A program made the translations under genes and the position numbers. The notes beneath the pieces were generated by a model. It worked only from the letters and a program-made list of their open reading frames with translations, ran no database searches and was not told the DNA's origin. Positions 1 to 7,816 of a stretch of DNA of 15,929 nucleotides are shown one piece after another. Source of the DNA: JBFJVD01 sp041624375 (lineage in GTDB: Bacteria > Chloroflexota > Anaerolineae > Anaerolineales > E44-bin32); NCBI GenBank assembly GCA_041624375.1, contig JBFJVD010000037.1, positions 1 through 15,929 of the forward strand, written 5' to 3'. The first letter of the stretch is position 1, and each line of letters opens with the position of its first letter.

Positions 1-116
1 AGTGGGACGACCGCTCCGACTTTGATCGTCTCGGGGGCGGTTGCCGTCGCTCCGCCGCACGCTGCCAGCAGCAGCGCGCCGAGCGAGAGCAGGATAATGA
101 AAGATCTTGTGCGCAT
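1..116 (-). CDS. ABC transporter substrate-binding lipoprotein, LivK-type (N-terminal part only)
   Basis: Only the first 38 codons are present; the gene runs off the left edge. The peptide starts MRTRSFIILLSLGALLLAAC: a basic n-region, a hydrophobic stretch and a classic lipobox (LAAC, Cys20). A short Gly/Ala/Thr linker and then IKVGAVVPL follow, the usual first beta-strand of type I periplasmic binding proteins of the branched-chain amino acid family. The ATG at 116-114 is preceded by an AAGGAG-like ribosome site 9 bases upstream. It lies 53 bases after livM on the same strand, so it is probably the last known gene of the operon and the specificity component of the LivGFHM transporter. Family members bind amino acids, amides or aromatic acids. 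Because it sits with protocatechuate genes, an aromatic acid is the likely ligand, but the binding domain is not visible here. Confidence 0.85.
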   Translation of the reverse strand, partial: MRTRSFIILLSLGALLLAACGGATATAPETIKVGAVVP

Positions 117-169
117 GTCTTTTTTCTCTCCTTCTCTAAGACTCCTTGGATTCCGCATCTTGCAGATGA

Positions 170-1129
170 TCAGGCCGCCTCATCACCCGCTTTCTGCCTT
201 CGCAAGCGGAGGGCGCCTCTCCATGATTGGAGCTGCTCCCAGCCCTCCATTAATCCTCCTGGAAAGAGGAGGACAACCACAATGAACAGGCCCCCAAAAA
301 TCAGCAAATGAACATCGACCAGGCTGGTGGAAAGCACGTCGCGTACGAGCACAAAGAAGAGGGCCCCAATGAGCGGCCCAACCAGCGTGCCGATCCCGCC
401 GATGAACACCACAATCAATGCATCGAAGGTCCACTCGGCGCTAAACGTGAAGCTCGGGTAGTAGCTGACATGGAAGAAGGCAAAGCTGCCGCCCGCCAGG
501 CCGGCGATCGCGGCGCTGATGACAAAGGCGATCAACTTGTGCATGAAGATATCAACCCCGATCGAGCGGGCCGCGTCTTCATCTTCCCGCGTCGTCTGCA
601 TGCCCAGCCCGAGCTTGGAGTGCATCAGGTAATAGGTCACCGCAATCGAGAGCAGGAGGACGCCCAGGATAAGGTAATAGCGACCCACCAGATCATAGCT
701 CCGCAGGGCTTCGGCCGGCAGCGCCGACACACGCGGATACAAATTCCCGACCGTGATCCGGATCGCCTCGCCCAGCGCCAGCGTCCCAATGGCGAAATAG
801 ATCCCCCGCAGCCGCAGACCAGGATATCCGAGGATCACAGCCGCAACGGCCGACGCCAGACCGCCAGCCAAGAACGCCAGCATGAGCGGGACACCCTCGA
901 GCCACAACAGCCGCGTGACCAGCGAGCCAATCCCGAAGAAGGCGGCATGGCCCAGGCTGATTTGCCCGGCAAGGCCGCCAATGATGTTCCAGCTCGAGGC
1001 CAACGTCGCGATCAGAAAGACGAAGATGGCAAGTGTCAGCAGCGGCTGTCGGTCGGAGACCAAAGGGAGCACCAGCGCGCCAACCAGCACCGCGATAGAG
1101 AGGCCCCAGCTCCAGCGGCGGCTAAGCAT
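170..1129 (-). CDS. livM: Branched-chain amino acid-type ABC transporter permease LivM
   Basis: A 319-residue polytopic membrane protein with roughly nine or ten hydrophobic segments. It is the second permease of a LIV-type (HAAT family) importer. The LivM hallmark GLAGQISLGHAAFFGIG lies near residues 52-68, and GGIGTLVGPLIGA lies in the C-terminal third, in the cytoplasmic loop that contacts the ATPases. I chose the ATG at 1129-1127. It overlaps the livH stop by 8 bases and has GGAGG six bases upstream. A longer reading frame extends further back into livH but has no such site and would add a non-family N-terminus. Length and layout are normal for LivM. It should form the channel with LivH; the substrate cannot be read from this subunit. 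Confidence 0.93.
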   Translation of the reverse strand: MLSRRWSWGLSIAVLVGALVLPLVSDRQPLLTLAIFVFLIATLASSWNIIGGLAGQISLGHAAFFGIGSLVTRLLWLEGVPLMLAFLAGGLASAVAAVILGYPGLRLRGIYFAIGTLALGEAIRITVGNLYPRVSALPAEALRSYDLVGRYYLILGVLLLSIAVTYYLMHSKLGLGMQTTREDEDAARSIGVDIFMHKLIAFVISAAIAGLAGGSFAFFHVSYYPSFTFSAEWTFDALIVVFIGGIGTLVGPLIGALFFVLVRDVLSTSLVDVHLLIFGGLFIVVVLLFPGGLMEGWEQLQSWRGALRLRRQKAGDEAA

Positions 1130-2000
1130 GCCGGCCTCCAAAAAGCCCCTGCGGTCGGAAGCTGAGGAAGATGAGGAAAAGCACCAGGCCAACGATCTCG
1201 CGATACTCGCCGCCGAACTGCAGCGAGCTGAGCGCCTCGGCGACCCCCAAGAGCAGCCCACCGAGGAGCGTGCCGGGGATGCTGCCGAGCCCGGCGAGCA
1301 CCACGACAATGAGCGCTTTCAGCGTCCACTGGAGCCCAATGGATGGGTTGATGCTGAACCCGACGCTGATCAGGACGCCGGTGAGCCCGGCCAGGCCCGC
1401 CGAAAGCGCAAACGCCACGAAATAGACCCGGCGGATGTCGATCCCCGCCAGCGAGGCCATAACCCAGTCCTCGCTGGTCGCCCGCAGCGCCTTGCCCCAG
1501 TAGGTGCGCGTCAGGAAGAACTCGAGCAGCAGCACAGCGACGATGGCGATCAAAAGACCGGCCACCTTCACCGCCGGGAAACGGACAGGACCCACCGTCC
1601 AGGCCAACGTCGAGTAGTCGGTGAAGATGCTACGATCGTCCGCGCTGAACAGCCGCACCGCCAGCGTGTGCAGGATGAGCGTGAGGCCGAAACCGATCAG
1701 GAGCGAATTCTTGATCCGGTTTTCCTCGTCCAGGGTGACGATGTGCCGGAAGAGAAAGGTATGCAGGCCCAGCCCAAGCACGACCAGAATGGCAAACACG
1801 GCCGCCATGGACAGGAAGGGGTCGACGCCGAGCAGGGTGAACATGAAGAAGGTGGCGTACCCGCCGACCATAATCAGCTCACCATGGGCCACGTTCAGGA
1901 TCTTCAGCACGCCGAATGCCAACGAGAGCCCAAGCGCGGCCAGCCCATAGATGGCGCCAACCAGGATGCCGGAAAGGATGCTCTGCAGAACGCTGGACAC
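1122..2000 (-). CDS. livH: Branched-chain amino acid-type ABC transporter permease LivH
   Basis: A 292-residue integral membrane protein with about eight hydrophobic segments. The LivH signature NVAHGELIMVGGY is at residues 36-48, and a C-terminal GLGSIPGTLLGG motif sits in the loop facing the ATPases. It begins with GTG at 2000-1998, two bases after the livF stop, with no strong ribosome site, so translation is probably coupled to livF. Its 3' end overlaps livM by 8 bases. Length is typical of the family. Together with LivM it forms the transmembrane pathway of the importer. The transporter lies in one transcription unit with protocatechuate catabolic genes, which favours uptake of an aromatic acid over leucine (inference from context). 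Confidence 0.93.
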   Translation of the reverse strand: MSSVLQSILSGILVGAIYGLAALGLSLAFGVLKILNVAHGELIMVGGYATFFMFTLLGVDPFLSMAAVFAILVVLGLGLHTFLFRHIVTLDEENRIKNSLLIGFGLTLILHTLAVRLFSADDRSIFTDYSTLAWTVGPVRFPAVKVAGLLIAIVAVLLLEFFLTRTYWGKALRATSEDWVMASLAGIDIRRVYFVAFALSAGLAGLTGVLISVGFSINPSIGLQWTLKALIVVVLAGLGSIPGTLLGGLLLGVAEALSSLQFGGEYREIVGLVLFLIFLSFRPQGLFGGRHA

Positions 2001-2002
2001 GG

Positions 2003-2707
2003 CTAGAAGCTCAGGTACGCGTCTTGGACACGGCTGTCCTGCAGCAAGTCTTCGGTCTTGCCCTCATTGACGATCCTCCCCAACTCAATGACGTAGCCGT
2101 AATGCGCCGTCTCGAGGGACAACCGGGCATTTTGCTCCACCAGCAAGATGGACACCCCCTGCCGGTTGATTTCTTCGATGACCTCAAAGATGCGTTCGAC
2201 GACAAGCGGAGCCAGCCCCAGCGAAGGCTCATCCAGGATGAGGAGCTCGGGTTTGGCCATGAGCGCCTTTCCAATCGCCAACATCTGGCGTTCGCCGCCG
2301 CTCAAAGTACCCGCAGATTGGGATTGGCGATCTTTCAAGATCGGGAAGATCTCGAAGACCTGGCCGATCGTCTCGTGCCGATGCGGCCGGGCACGCTCGG
2401 AGAACGCACCCAGTTCAAGGTTCTCGAGCACGGTCAGCGTTGAAAACGTGGCGCGAGCTTCAGGCACCAGCACGAGCCCGGCGCGCACGATTTCATAGGA
2501 CGGGGCACCCACGATGGTCTCCGAGCGGAATGAGATCTCTCCCGCTTTGAGCGGCAGCAGGCCCATGATCGACTTCAGAGTCGTGCTCTTGCCAGCCCCG
2601 TTAGGTCCGATGATGGCCACAATCGAGCCCTCGGGGACCGAGAAGGAGACGTCCCAGACCACCTGTATCTCGCCATAGGCGACCTGCAGATCAGTGACTG
2701 TGAGCAT
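2003..2707 (-). CDS. livF: ABC transporter ATP-binding protein LivF
   Basis: A 234-residue ABC ATPase. Visible motifs: Walker A GPNGAGKST (34-42), VPEAR at 81-85 in the Q-loop region (the LivF family typically has a VPEGR-like sequence here), an intact signature LSGGERQ (135-141), and Walker B LLILDEP (155-161). The switch-loop position reads VEQN (Gln192), where other ABC ATPases have His; this is typical of LivF. It starts at ATG 2707, overlapping the livG 3' end by 17 bases, and ends two bases before the livH GTG. It should dimerise with LivG to power the LivHM channel. The two ATP sites look unequal (see findings). Confidence 0.94.
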   Translation of the reverse strand: MLTVTDLQVAYGEIQVVWDVSFSVPEGSIVAIIGPNGAGKSTTLKSIMGLLPLKAGEISFRSETIVGAPSYEIVRAGLVLVPEARATFSTLTVLENLELGAFSERARPHRHETIGQVFEIFPILKDRQSQSAGTLSGGERQMLAIGKALMAKPELLILDEPSLGLAPLVVERIFEVIEEINRQGVSILLVEQNARLSLETAHYGYVIELGRIVNEGKTEDLLQDSRVQDAYLSF

Positions 2708-3422
2708 GCCGTGTCCCCAGGTAGGCCTCGATCACGTCCGGATTGGCGATGATTTCGGCCGGGGTGCCTTCCGCCAGTTTCTCGCCGGCGTTCAGGACAA
2801 TCACCCGCTGGCAGGCACTGGTGATCGTCTTGATGATGTGCTCCACGATGACAATGGTGATCCCGGAGTCGTTCAGGGAGCGGATGAGATCGAGCGCACG
2901 AGGGATCTCGCCCATGCTTAACCCCGCCATGAATTCGTCGAGCAGCAGGAGCCTGGGATTTCCAGCCAGCGCCCGGGCGATCTCGAGCCACTTGCGCTCA
3001 ATCACCGTCAGGCTCACCGCCTTCTGCTCAGCCTTTGCCACCAGTCCGACCGTTTCAAGGATTTCATAGGCGTGCTGCTCGGCCTCGCGCCGCGTTCGAC
3101 CATCGGCGCTGCCGAACTGGCTGCCGGCGATGACGTTGTCGAGGGCGCTCAGATGCAGGAACGGTCGCACGATCTGAAAGGTGCGCGCCATACCGCGCCG
3201 GGCCACCTGATGTGCCGGCAAGCGGGTGATGTCTTCGTTTTCAAAGACGATCGTTCCCGAGCTCACCGGCAGAAAGCCGGTGATCACGTTGAAGGCCGTC
3301 GATTTCCCCGAGCCGTTGGGCCCGATCAGGCCGAGCACTTCTCCCTTCTCGACGGAAAAGGAGACATCGGACAGCGCTCGCAGACCTCCAAAGTCCTTCG
3401 AAACCCTGATCAGTTCAAGCAT
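2691..3422 (-). CDS. livG: ABC transporter ATP-binding protein LivG, variant signature motif
   Basis: A 243-residue ABC ATPase of the LivG type. Walker A GPNGSGKST is at 34-42, the Q-loop Gln is at 83 (TFQIVRPF), Walker B LLLLDEF is at 158-164 with catalytic Glu163, and the switch His is at 195 (VEHII). The C-loop is unusual: where LSGGERQ is expected it reads LTVIERK (138-144), with the serine replaced by Thr and both glycines lost, followed by an otherwise normal LEIARAL helix. A related subgroup of LivG proteins is known to carry divergent C-loops, so this looks like a natural variant and not decay. It begins at ATG 3422, 112 bases after the P450 gene, with only a GGGG run close upstream. 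It pairs with LivF. Confidence 0.92.
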   Translation of the reverse strand: MLELIRVSKDFGGLRALSDVSFSVEKGEVLGLIGPNGSGKSTAFNVITGFLPVSSGTIVFENEDITRLPAHQVARRGMARTFQIVRPFLHLSALDNVIAGSQFGSADGRTRREAEQHAYEILETVGLVAKAEQKAVSLTVIERKWLEIARALAGNPRLLLLDEFMAGLSMGEIPRALDLIRSLNDSGITIVIVEHIIKTITSACQRVIVLNAGEKLAEGTPAEIIANPDVIEAYLGTRHAHSH

Positions 3423-3534
3423 GTCCCCATACCCGGTCCGGGGCTTGTTTCAGCGCCAGGACCCACAGATCGCTCAGCTGCATTCAGAACGGGCGAACCC
3501 CCCAACGAAGAATCGGCCACAGATATCCGACCGG

Positions 3535-4737
3535 CTAAGCGAGCGTCAGGGGCAAGCGCGTGAAGCCACGGAAGTTGGGCGTTTGAACCCGCTCGGCATT
3601 CTCCAGGTCGATCTCCCAAACCGAGCTTACCGACAGCATCTCTTCAAAAAGGATATACGACATCGAGCGCGCCAGCGGCGCCCCGACGCAGAAGTGAATC
3701 CCCATCCCCATGCCCAAATGACGCATCTCTCCACGGCGAAGATCAAAGGCGTCCGGCTGGTGGAACTGACGCTCGTCACGGTTCGCCGATCCGATGTGCA
3801 GCAGCACTTGAGCTCCTTCTGGTATCCGTCGCCCATGCAGCTCGACATCTTGCGTCGGGGAACGAACAAATCCCTGTGCGGCCGCGTCCCAGCGCATGCC
3901 TTCCTCGACAAACGCCGGCACCAGAGCTGGATCCTGTTGCACCTGCTCATAGATGCCCGGGTTAACTGCCAGCGCGTAGCTCAGGTTGGTAAACAGGTTG
4001 TTGGTGGATTCGAAGCCGGCGGTCAGGAAGGTGATCGTGGTCATGACCACCTGGGCTTCATCCAGCCGCTGGCCATCTTCCTCGGCCTGGAACATGGCCG
4101 TCATCAAATCGTCCCCCTGCCGGCTGAACCGCTGCCTGGCGAGGTCCTCGGTGTATGCAGACAGATGCCGCATGGCGACCAACTGCCTGGGCTCCTCACC
4201 GGTGGATAGCGTCTCGCGCAGGAAGAAATCGTCGAGCCAGTGGCGCAGCCGCACAAAGTCCGCCTCCGGAACTCCAAACATCGTACCCAGAATTGCTGCA
4301 TTAAAGGGCGCCGAGATGTCGGCGACGAACTCGATCGTCCGCTTTTTTCTCGCGGCCGCGCTGAGCTCCACGGCCAGTGCCCGGATCTGCGATTCAAGGC
4401 CCGCGACCGTGCGCGGGGTGAAGGCCTTGTTGACGATGCTGCGCGCCCAACGATGGCGTGGCGGATCGGTGGTGCCCAGCGTCTTGCCGACCCTTTCCGG
4501 GATGTCGTTGATCAGGTTGCCTCGCCGCTGCGACGACCAGGTCTTCCAGTCTTTGAAGGCGGCTGAAACATCCGCATAGCGGCTGAGGACCCAGAGCTCC
4601 TCGAGTTCGGAATAGTGTACCGGGTCGTTGTCGCGCAGCCATCGGTAGGTGGGATAGGGATCGGCCTCGGCGATGATGCTCAGTTCATACTGAAAACCCA
4701 TGTTGGCACCCGTTCCTGGCCCACTGCCTCTCATCAA
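3535..4737 (-). CDS. Cytochrome P450 monooxygenase, bacterial class I type
   Basis: A 400-residue soluble P450 with no membrane anchor. Visible: the C-helix DPPRHRWARS (91-100), I-helix LTAGFESTNN (238-247), the K-helix ExxR (Glu279-Arg282) and the heme-ligand loop GMGIHFCVGAPLAR (344-357) with Cys350 as thiolate ligand. Two conserved positions differ: Met343 replaces the usual Phe seven residues before Cys, and Ser244 replaces the usual oxygen-activating Thr after Glu243. Such enzymes need a ferredoxin and reductase; none is encoded nearby. The gene is 27 bases after pcaB and upstream of the transporter. It may hydroxylate or O-demethylate the imported aromatic to feed protocatechuate cleavage (inference). 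Start: ATG 4737 has GGGAGG 12 bases upstream; an internal ATG at 4701 is possible. Confidence 0.93.
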   Translation of the reverse strand: MMRGSGPGTGANMGFQYELSIIAEADPYPTYRWLRDNDPVHYSELEELWVLSRYADVSAAFKDWKTWSSQRRGNLINDIPERVGKTLGTTDPPRHRWARSIVNKAFTPRTVAGLESQIRALAVELSAAARKKRTIEFVADISAPFNAAILGTMFGVPEADFVRLRHWLDDFFLRETLSTGEEPRQLVAMRHLSAYTEDLARQRFSRQGDDLMTAMFQAEEDGQRLDEAQVVMTTITFLTAGFESTNNLFTNLSYALAVNPGIYEQVQQDPALVPAFVEEGMRWDAAAQGFVRSPTQDVELHGRRIPEGAQVLLHIGSANRDERQFHQPDAFDLRRGEMRHLGMGMGIHFCVGAPLARSMSYILFEEMLSVSSVWEIDLENAERVQTPNFRGFTRLPLTLA

Positions 4738-4764
4738 AGACAGCGTGCACCTCCCGGCGCGCGC

Positions 4765-6123
4765 TCATCCAGCCGCTGCTTCCACCACCCGGTCGATGAA
4801 CGCCTGCGAGGCGCCCATGTAGGCTGAACTCTCCCGCAGCCGCTCCCAGGCTACGTCCGCGTCGGTCTTCTCGCGCACGACGTCAAACAGATGCCGGCCT
4901 TCAGCTTCCACCACCTGGCACGCTTCAGCGACAATGGCCTTGGCTACGGCCGCGCCCAACGACTCGGACAGCGCAAAGCTGACGGCCTCGGCGAAGATCA
5001 GCCCGTTGGAGCGTTCAACGTTCTCCTGCATGCGCGCCGCGTCCACGCGCAGGTGACCGCTCAGAACGACCGCCTTTTGCAGGGTTGCAGCGGTGAGCTC
5101 GATCATGGGCGGCAGCGTGAGCCACTCCAGCTGCCATCCGTGCGTCCCGCGTTCGTGCTCCTGGATCAGCGCGTGGTACATCGACGAAAGCAGCGAGGCA
5201 TTTGCGCGCGCGGCGGCGACGATCTGCTCACTCACCACCGGGTTGTTCTTTTGCGGCATGGTGCTGGACCCGCCGCGGTCGGGGTCCGCCGATTCATGAA
5301 GTTCAGCCACTTCGGATTGCGCCAGCAGGATGACATCCTGAGCCATCTTCGCCAGGCTCCCACTGACGAGCGAAAGCCAGGCCGCCAGTTCAGCCAGCGA
5401 ATCGCGCTGCGTGTGCCAAGGCATCAGCGGCGCGCCAAGGCCCAACTTGGCGGCGAGCGCTGCTCCAATCTGAGCACCGTGCTGCTCCAGAGGAGCCAGG
5501 CTTCCTGCCGCCCCGCCCAGCTGCACGGTGAGCACCCGCGGTTTGATTTCGGCGATGCGCTGCCGGTGGCGCAGCAGCGGCGTCAGCCAGCCCGCCACCT
5601 TCAGCCCGAAGGAAATGGGGACGGCCTGCTGCCCGTGAGTCCTGGCCGGCATCACCGTCAGGCGATGGCGATCCGCCAGCCGGGCCAGGTTGGCGATGAC
5701 GGTCTGCATCCTGGGTTCAAGGATGGCCAGCGAAGCACGGATCTGGAGCACGAGCGCGCTGTCCAGGATGTCCTGCGTGGTCGCCCCGAAATGGACGAAG
5801 CGCGCATGCGGCTCGCCGACCTGCTCCCTGAGCTGGGCGACCAGTTCGCGAACCGGCACACCGTCCCGCTCCATGCCCGCAAGCAACCGTCCCTCATCCA
5901 CGCCAGCGGCGGATGCCCGCGCGGCGATCGCCTGCCCGGCTTCGGTCGGGATCAAACCGTGCTCCGCCTGAACCTGCGCCAATGCGAGCTCAACGTTCAC
6001 CATTTGCTCGATGAGATACGCGCTTGAGAATATGCGCGCAATCTCCTCATCCCGAAAAGGAAAGGCCAGCAGGTTGGGGGTGGAAAGGGTGTTCCTCATG
6101 CGTGTTCGACTCGCGACCGTCAC
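4765..6123 (-). CDS. pcaB: 3-carboxy-cis,cis-muconate cycloisomerase
   Basis: Converts 3-carboxy-cis,cis-muconate, the product of PcaGH, to 4-carboxymuconolactone in the cytoplasm. It belongs to the fumarase/aspartase superfamily. The superfamily signature GGSSTMPQKNNP is at 284-295, HFGATTQDILDSAL at 111-124 matches the PcaB form of the second conserved region, and RTHGQQ lies at 161-166. Length (452 aa) matches known PcaB (about 450). The frame opens with GTG at 6123, overlapping the pcaG stop by 4 bases (GTGA). An ATG eight codons in (6099) would give 444 aa, and neither has a strong ribosome site. Translational coupling to pcaG favours the GTG but does not prove it. The P450 gene follows after 27 bases. 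Confidence 0.94.
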   Translation of the reverse strand: MTVASRTRMRNTLSTPNLLAFPFRDEEIARIFSSAYLIEQMVNVELALAQVQAEHGLIPTEAGQAIAARASAAGVDEGRLLAGMERDGVPVRELVAQLREQVGEPHARFVHFGATTQDILDSALVLQIRASLAILEPRMQTVIANLARLADRHRLTVMPARTHGQQAVPISFGLKVAGWLTPLLRHRQRIAEIKPRVLTVQLGGAAGSLAPLEQHGAQIGAALAAKLGLGAPLMPWHTQRDSLAELAAWLSLVSGSLAKMAQDVILLAQSEVAELHESADPDRGGSSTMPQKNNPVVSEQIVAAARANASLLSSMYHALIQEHERGTHGWQLEWLTLPPMIELTAATLQKAVVLSGHLRVDAARMQENVERSNGLIFAEAVSFALSESLGAAVAKAIVAEACQVVEAEGRHLFDVVREKTDADVAWERLRESSAYMGASQAFIDRVVEAAAG

Positions 6124-6692
6124 GGATCGAAGAAGACTGTCTCCTGCTCCCCTTGAAGGTGGATGTCAAAGCGGTACGTTGGCAAATCAGGCGACTCCAC
6201 GTGCGCGGCGATCAGGGTCGCACGGCGTTCTGACTCCAGTGCGCCAAGGACCGGGTCGGTCTGATTGTCGGATTCGTCTGAAAAGTAGATGCGGGTGGTC
6301 GCATGAACCAGCATGCCACGCGCAAACACATGCACATTGAGGTGGGGCGCCTGGCGCGGCTCACCTTCCACAGCTACCGAGCCGGGCTTGATGGTCTTAA
6401 ACGTGAACTCTGGCTGCTCCATCGTGGTCCCCACCCGGCCGTACCCGCGGAAGTTCGGGTCGGCCTGCTCATGGCGCGGATCGTCAGGGTGGTTGTAGAT
6501 CCCGCGGGAGTCCGCCTGCCATACCTCAACGACCGCGTCGGTGACGGCATCGCCCTCCCCATCGAGCACCCGACCGCGCACGATGATCCGCTGTCCAAGC
6601 GTACGCTCGTTCGTCAGGTCGTTCTGCGCGGAGCGGATCATTCCGATCGAGTAGAACGGCCCGACCGTCTGGCTGGGCGTTTGTTTGTGCAT
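6120..6692 (-). CDS. pcaG: Protocatechuate 3,4-dioxygenase, alpha subunit
   Basis: A 190-residue non-catalytic partner of PcaH in the intradiol ring-cleaving dioxygenase. The N-terminus TPSQTVGPFYS (5-15) is the alpha-subunit hallmark; the intradiol core VEVWQADSRGIY is at 55-66 and APHLNVHVFARG at 115-126. By eye alignment it keeps Tyr66 and His117 at iron-ligand positions but has Val106 and Asn119 at the other two, so it should not hold iron by itself. I chose ATG 6692: GAGGGG sits just upstream, overlapping the pcaH stop, and the protein then begins as the family does. A frame extending to 6752 lies inside pcaH and adds unrelated residues. It follows pcaH by 7 bases. Confidence 0.94.
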   Translation of the reverse strand: MHKQTPSQTVGPFYSIGMIRSAQNDLTNERTLGQRIIVRGRVLDGEGDAVTDAVVEVWQADSRGIYNHPDDPRHEQADPNFRGYGRVGTTMEQPEFTFKTIKPGSVAVEGEPRQAPHLNVHVFARGMLVHATTRIYFSDESDNQTDPVLGALESERRATLIAAHVESPDLPTYRFDIHLQGEQETVFFDP

Positions 6693-6695
6693 CGA

Positions 6696-6701
6696 CCCCT
6701 C
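6696..6701 (-). promoter_or_regulatory. Ribosome binding site that sets the pcaG start
   Basis: GAGGGG on the minus strand, three bases before ATG 6692 (five if GAGG is the core). It overlaps the TGA stop of pcaH. The alternative ATG at 6707 has no purine-rich site. This supports the short pcaG start and reinitiation by ribosomes finishing pcaH. Confidence 0.6.
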
Positions 6702-7416
6702 AGGCATGGGATTCGAACGGGGTGATTTGACTGCCCGCCAGCACGATGTCAAAACGAAAGCCGAGCGCCCACTCCGGCTGGGTGATGTCGTGCGCGTAGC
6801 TCGCGATCAGGCGATTCCGCGCCCGCTCGTCGGGAACCCCGTTGAAGATCGGGTCGAGCGGAAGCAAGGGATCCCCGGGGAAGTACATCTGCGTCACCAG
6901 CCTGGAGAGGAAGTTGGTGCCGAATATCGAGAAGTGGATATGCGCCGGCCGCCAGGCGTTGTCATGATTGCGCCAGGGATAGGCCCCTGGCCGGATGCTC
7001 ACAAAGCGGTATTCACCGTTCGCATTCGTCAGGCAGCGGCCCGCACCGGTGAAGTTGGGATCCAGCGGCGCCGGGTGCTGGTCGACGTGGTGCGCGTAAC
7101 GGCCGGCCGCGTTGGCCTGCCAGACCTCGACGAGGGCGTTCGGCACCGGGCGCTCCGAGTCATCCAGCACCCGCCCGACAACAATGATCCGCTCGCCAAG
7201 CGGCGCAGCGTTCTTGACGGCGTTCTGGGTGAGATCGTCATCGAGTGGCTGCAAATCATCATACCCAAACACCGGACCTGTCAGCTCCGACAGGGACTGA
7301 GGGAGCGGGACCAGCCGCCGCCTCGGCGCCCGCAAGACCGTCGAGCGGTAGGCCTCGTGGAGGTAGGGTGGATGGGACTCCCAGTCGAGCGAGGTGACGG
7401 TCTTAGGCGGGGTCAT
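6700..7416 (-). CDS. pcaH: Protocatechuate 3,4-dioxygenase, beta (iron-binding) subunit
   Basis: The catalytic subunit of the Fe(III) intradiol dioxygenase, which opens protocatechuate to 3-carboxy-cis,cis-muconate. All four iron ligands of the family can be placed in its 238 residues: Tyr107 (AAGRYAHH), Tyr146 (RPGAYPWRN), and His159 and His161 (RPAHIHFSIFG). Arg157, in the motif before the histidines, is also kept. The N-terminal PPYLHEAYRSTVLRAP (16-31) and PLSELTGPVF-like region are typical of beta subunits. Start ATG 7416 has GGGGAG eight bases upstream and lies inside the pcaC 3' end (14-base overlap). pcaG follows after 7 bases, in the usual H-then-G order. The enzyme should be fully functional. 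Confidence 0.96.
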   Translation of the reverse strand: MTPPKTVTSLDWESHPPYLHEAYRSTVLRAPRRRLVPLPQSLSELTGPVFGYDDLQPLDDDLTQNAVKNAAPLGERIIVVGRVLDDSERPVPNALVEVWQANAAGRYAHHVDQHPAPLDPNFTGAGRCLTNANGEYRFVSIRPGAYPWRNHDNAWRPAHIHFSIFGTNFLSRLVTQMYFPGDPLLPLDPIFNGVPDERARNRLIASYAHDITQPEWALGFRFDIVLAGSQITPFESHA

Positions 7417-7816
7417 GGCTGGACTCCCCGGGCTCGGAGGGTGGCGTCATATCTGAAAAGACGGCTTTGGCTGTGGCGAAGGCGGTGTTGGCGGCCGGCA
7501 CGCCTGCGTAGACCGCGACCTGAAGGAAGGCTTCGATGAGCTCCTCCTGCGTCACGCCGGAGTTGCGGGTGGCGCGCAGGTGCAGCTCGAGTTCATCCTC
7601 CCGGCCCAGTGCTGCCAGCACGGCAAGTGTGATCAGGTGGCGGGTGCGCCGATCGATCCCATCTCGGGCCCACACGTCCCCCCACGCGTTTTCGGTGATG
7701 TAGCGTTGAAAATCCGCGTCGAGCCCGGTCTTGTTCGCCTCGGCACGGTCGACGTGCTCATCGCCCAGAACGGCACGGCGAATGCGGCTCCCGCGTTCAT
7801 ATTTCGAGTCAGACAT
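7403..7816 (-). CDS. pcaC: 4-carboxymuconolactone decarboxylase
   Basis: Decarboxylates 4-carboxymuconolactone to beta-ketoadipate enol-lactone. The 137-residue product has the classic PcaC features: YERGSRIRRAVLGDEHVDRA (6-25), ENAWGDVWAR (42-51), LELHLRATRNSGVT (76-89) with the conserved His79 thought to act in catalysis, and YAGVPAANTAF (103-113). Length is normal for the stand-alone enzyme, so this is not the PcaD-PcaC fusion (PcaL) seen in many actinobacteria. The start is ATG 7816, with GGGAG seven bases upstream; a TTG two codons earlier is unlikely. It overlaps pcaD by 8 bases and pcaH by 14, pointing to coupled translation. Confidence 0.96.
   Translation of the reverse strand: MSDSKYERGSRIRRAVLGDEHVDRAEANKTGLDADFQRYITENAWGDVWARDGIDRRTRHLITLAVLAALGREDELELHLRATRNSGVTQEELIEAFLQVAVYAGVPAANTAFATAKAVFSDMTPPSEPGESSHDPA

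Noticed and set aside
155..169. Small hairpin CATCT-TGC-AGATG between livM and the binding-protein gene
   Set aside because: Five base pairs and AT-containing, within chance expectation; no T-run follows it.
308..2006. Long open frames on the plus strand (308-1165 and 882-2006) opposite livM and livH
   Set aside because: Their products are rich in Arg, Gln, Asp and Glu with no recognisable motif, and they mirror well-supported permease genes. They are antisense shadows of GC-rich coding DNA.
3226..6027. Plus-strand frames 3226-4209 and 4891-6027 opposite livG/P450 and pcaB
   Set aside because: No family motifs and low-complexity composition; the opposite strand carries clear enzymes with intact active sites.
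6693..6752. Longer pcaG start inside pcaH
   Set aside because: The added residues do not fit the family N-terminus, and the ATG at 6692 has a ribosome site and the expected TPSQTVGPF start.
6685..7539. Plus-strand frame opposite pcaH and pcaC
   Set aside because: Antisense to genes with complete catalytic residues; the product has no recognisable domain.
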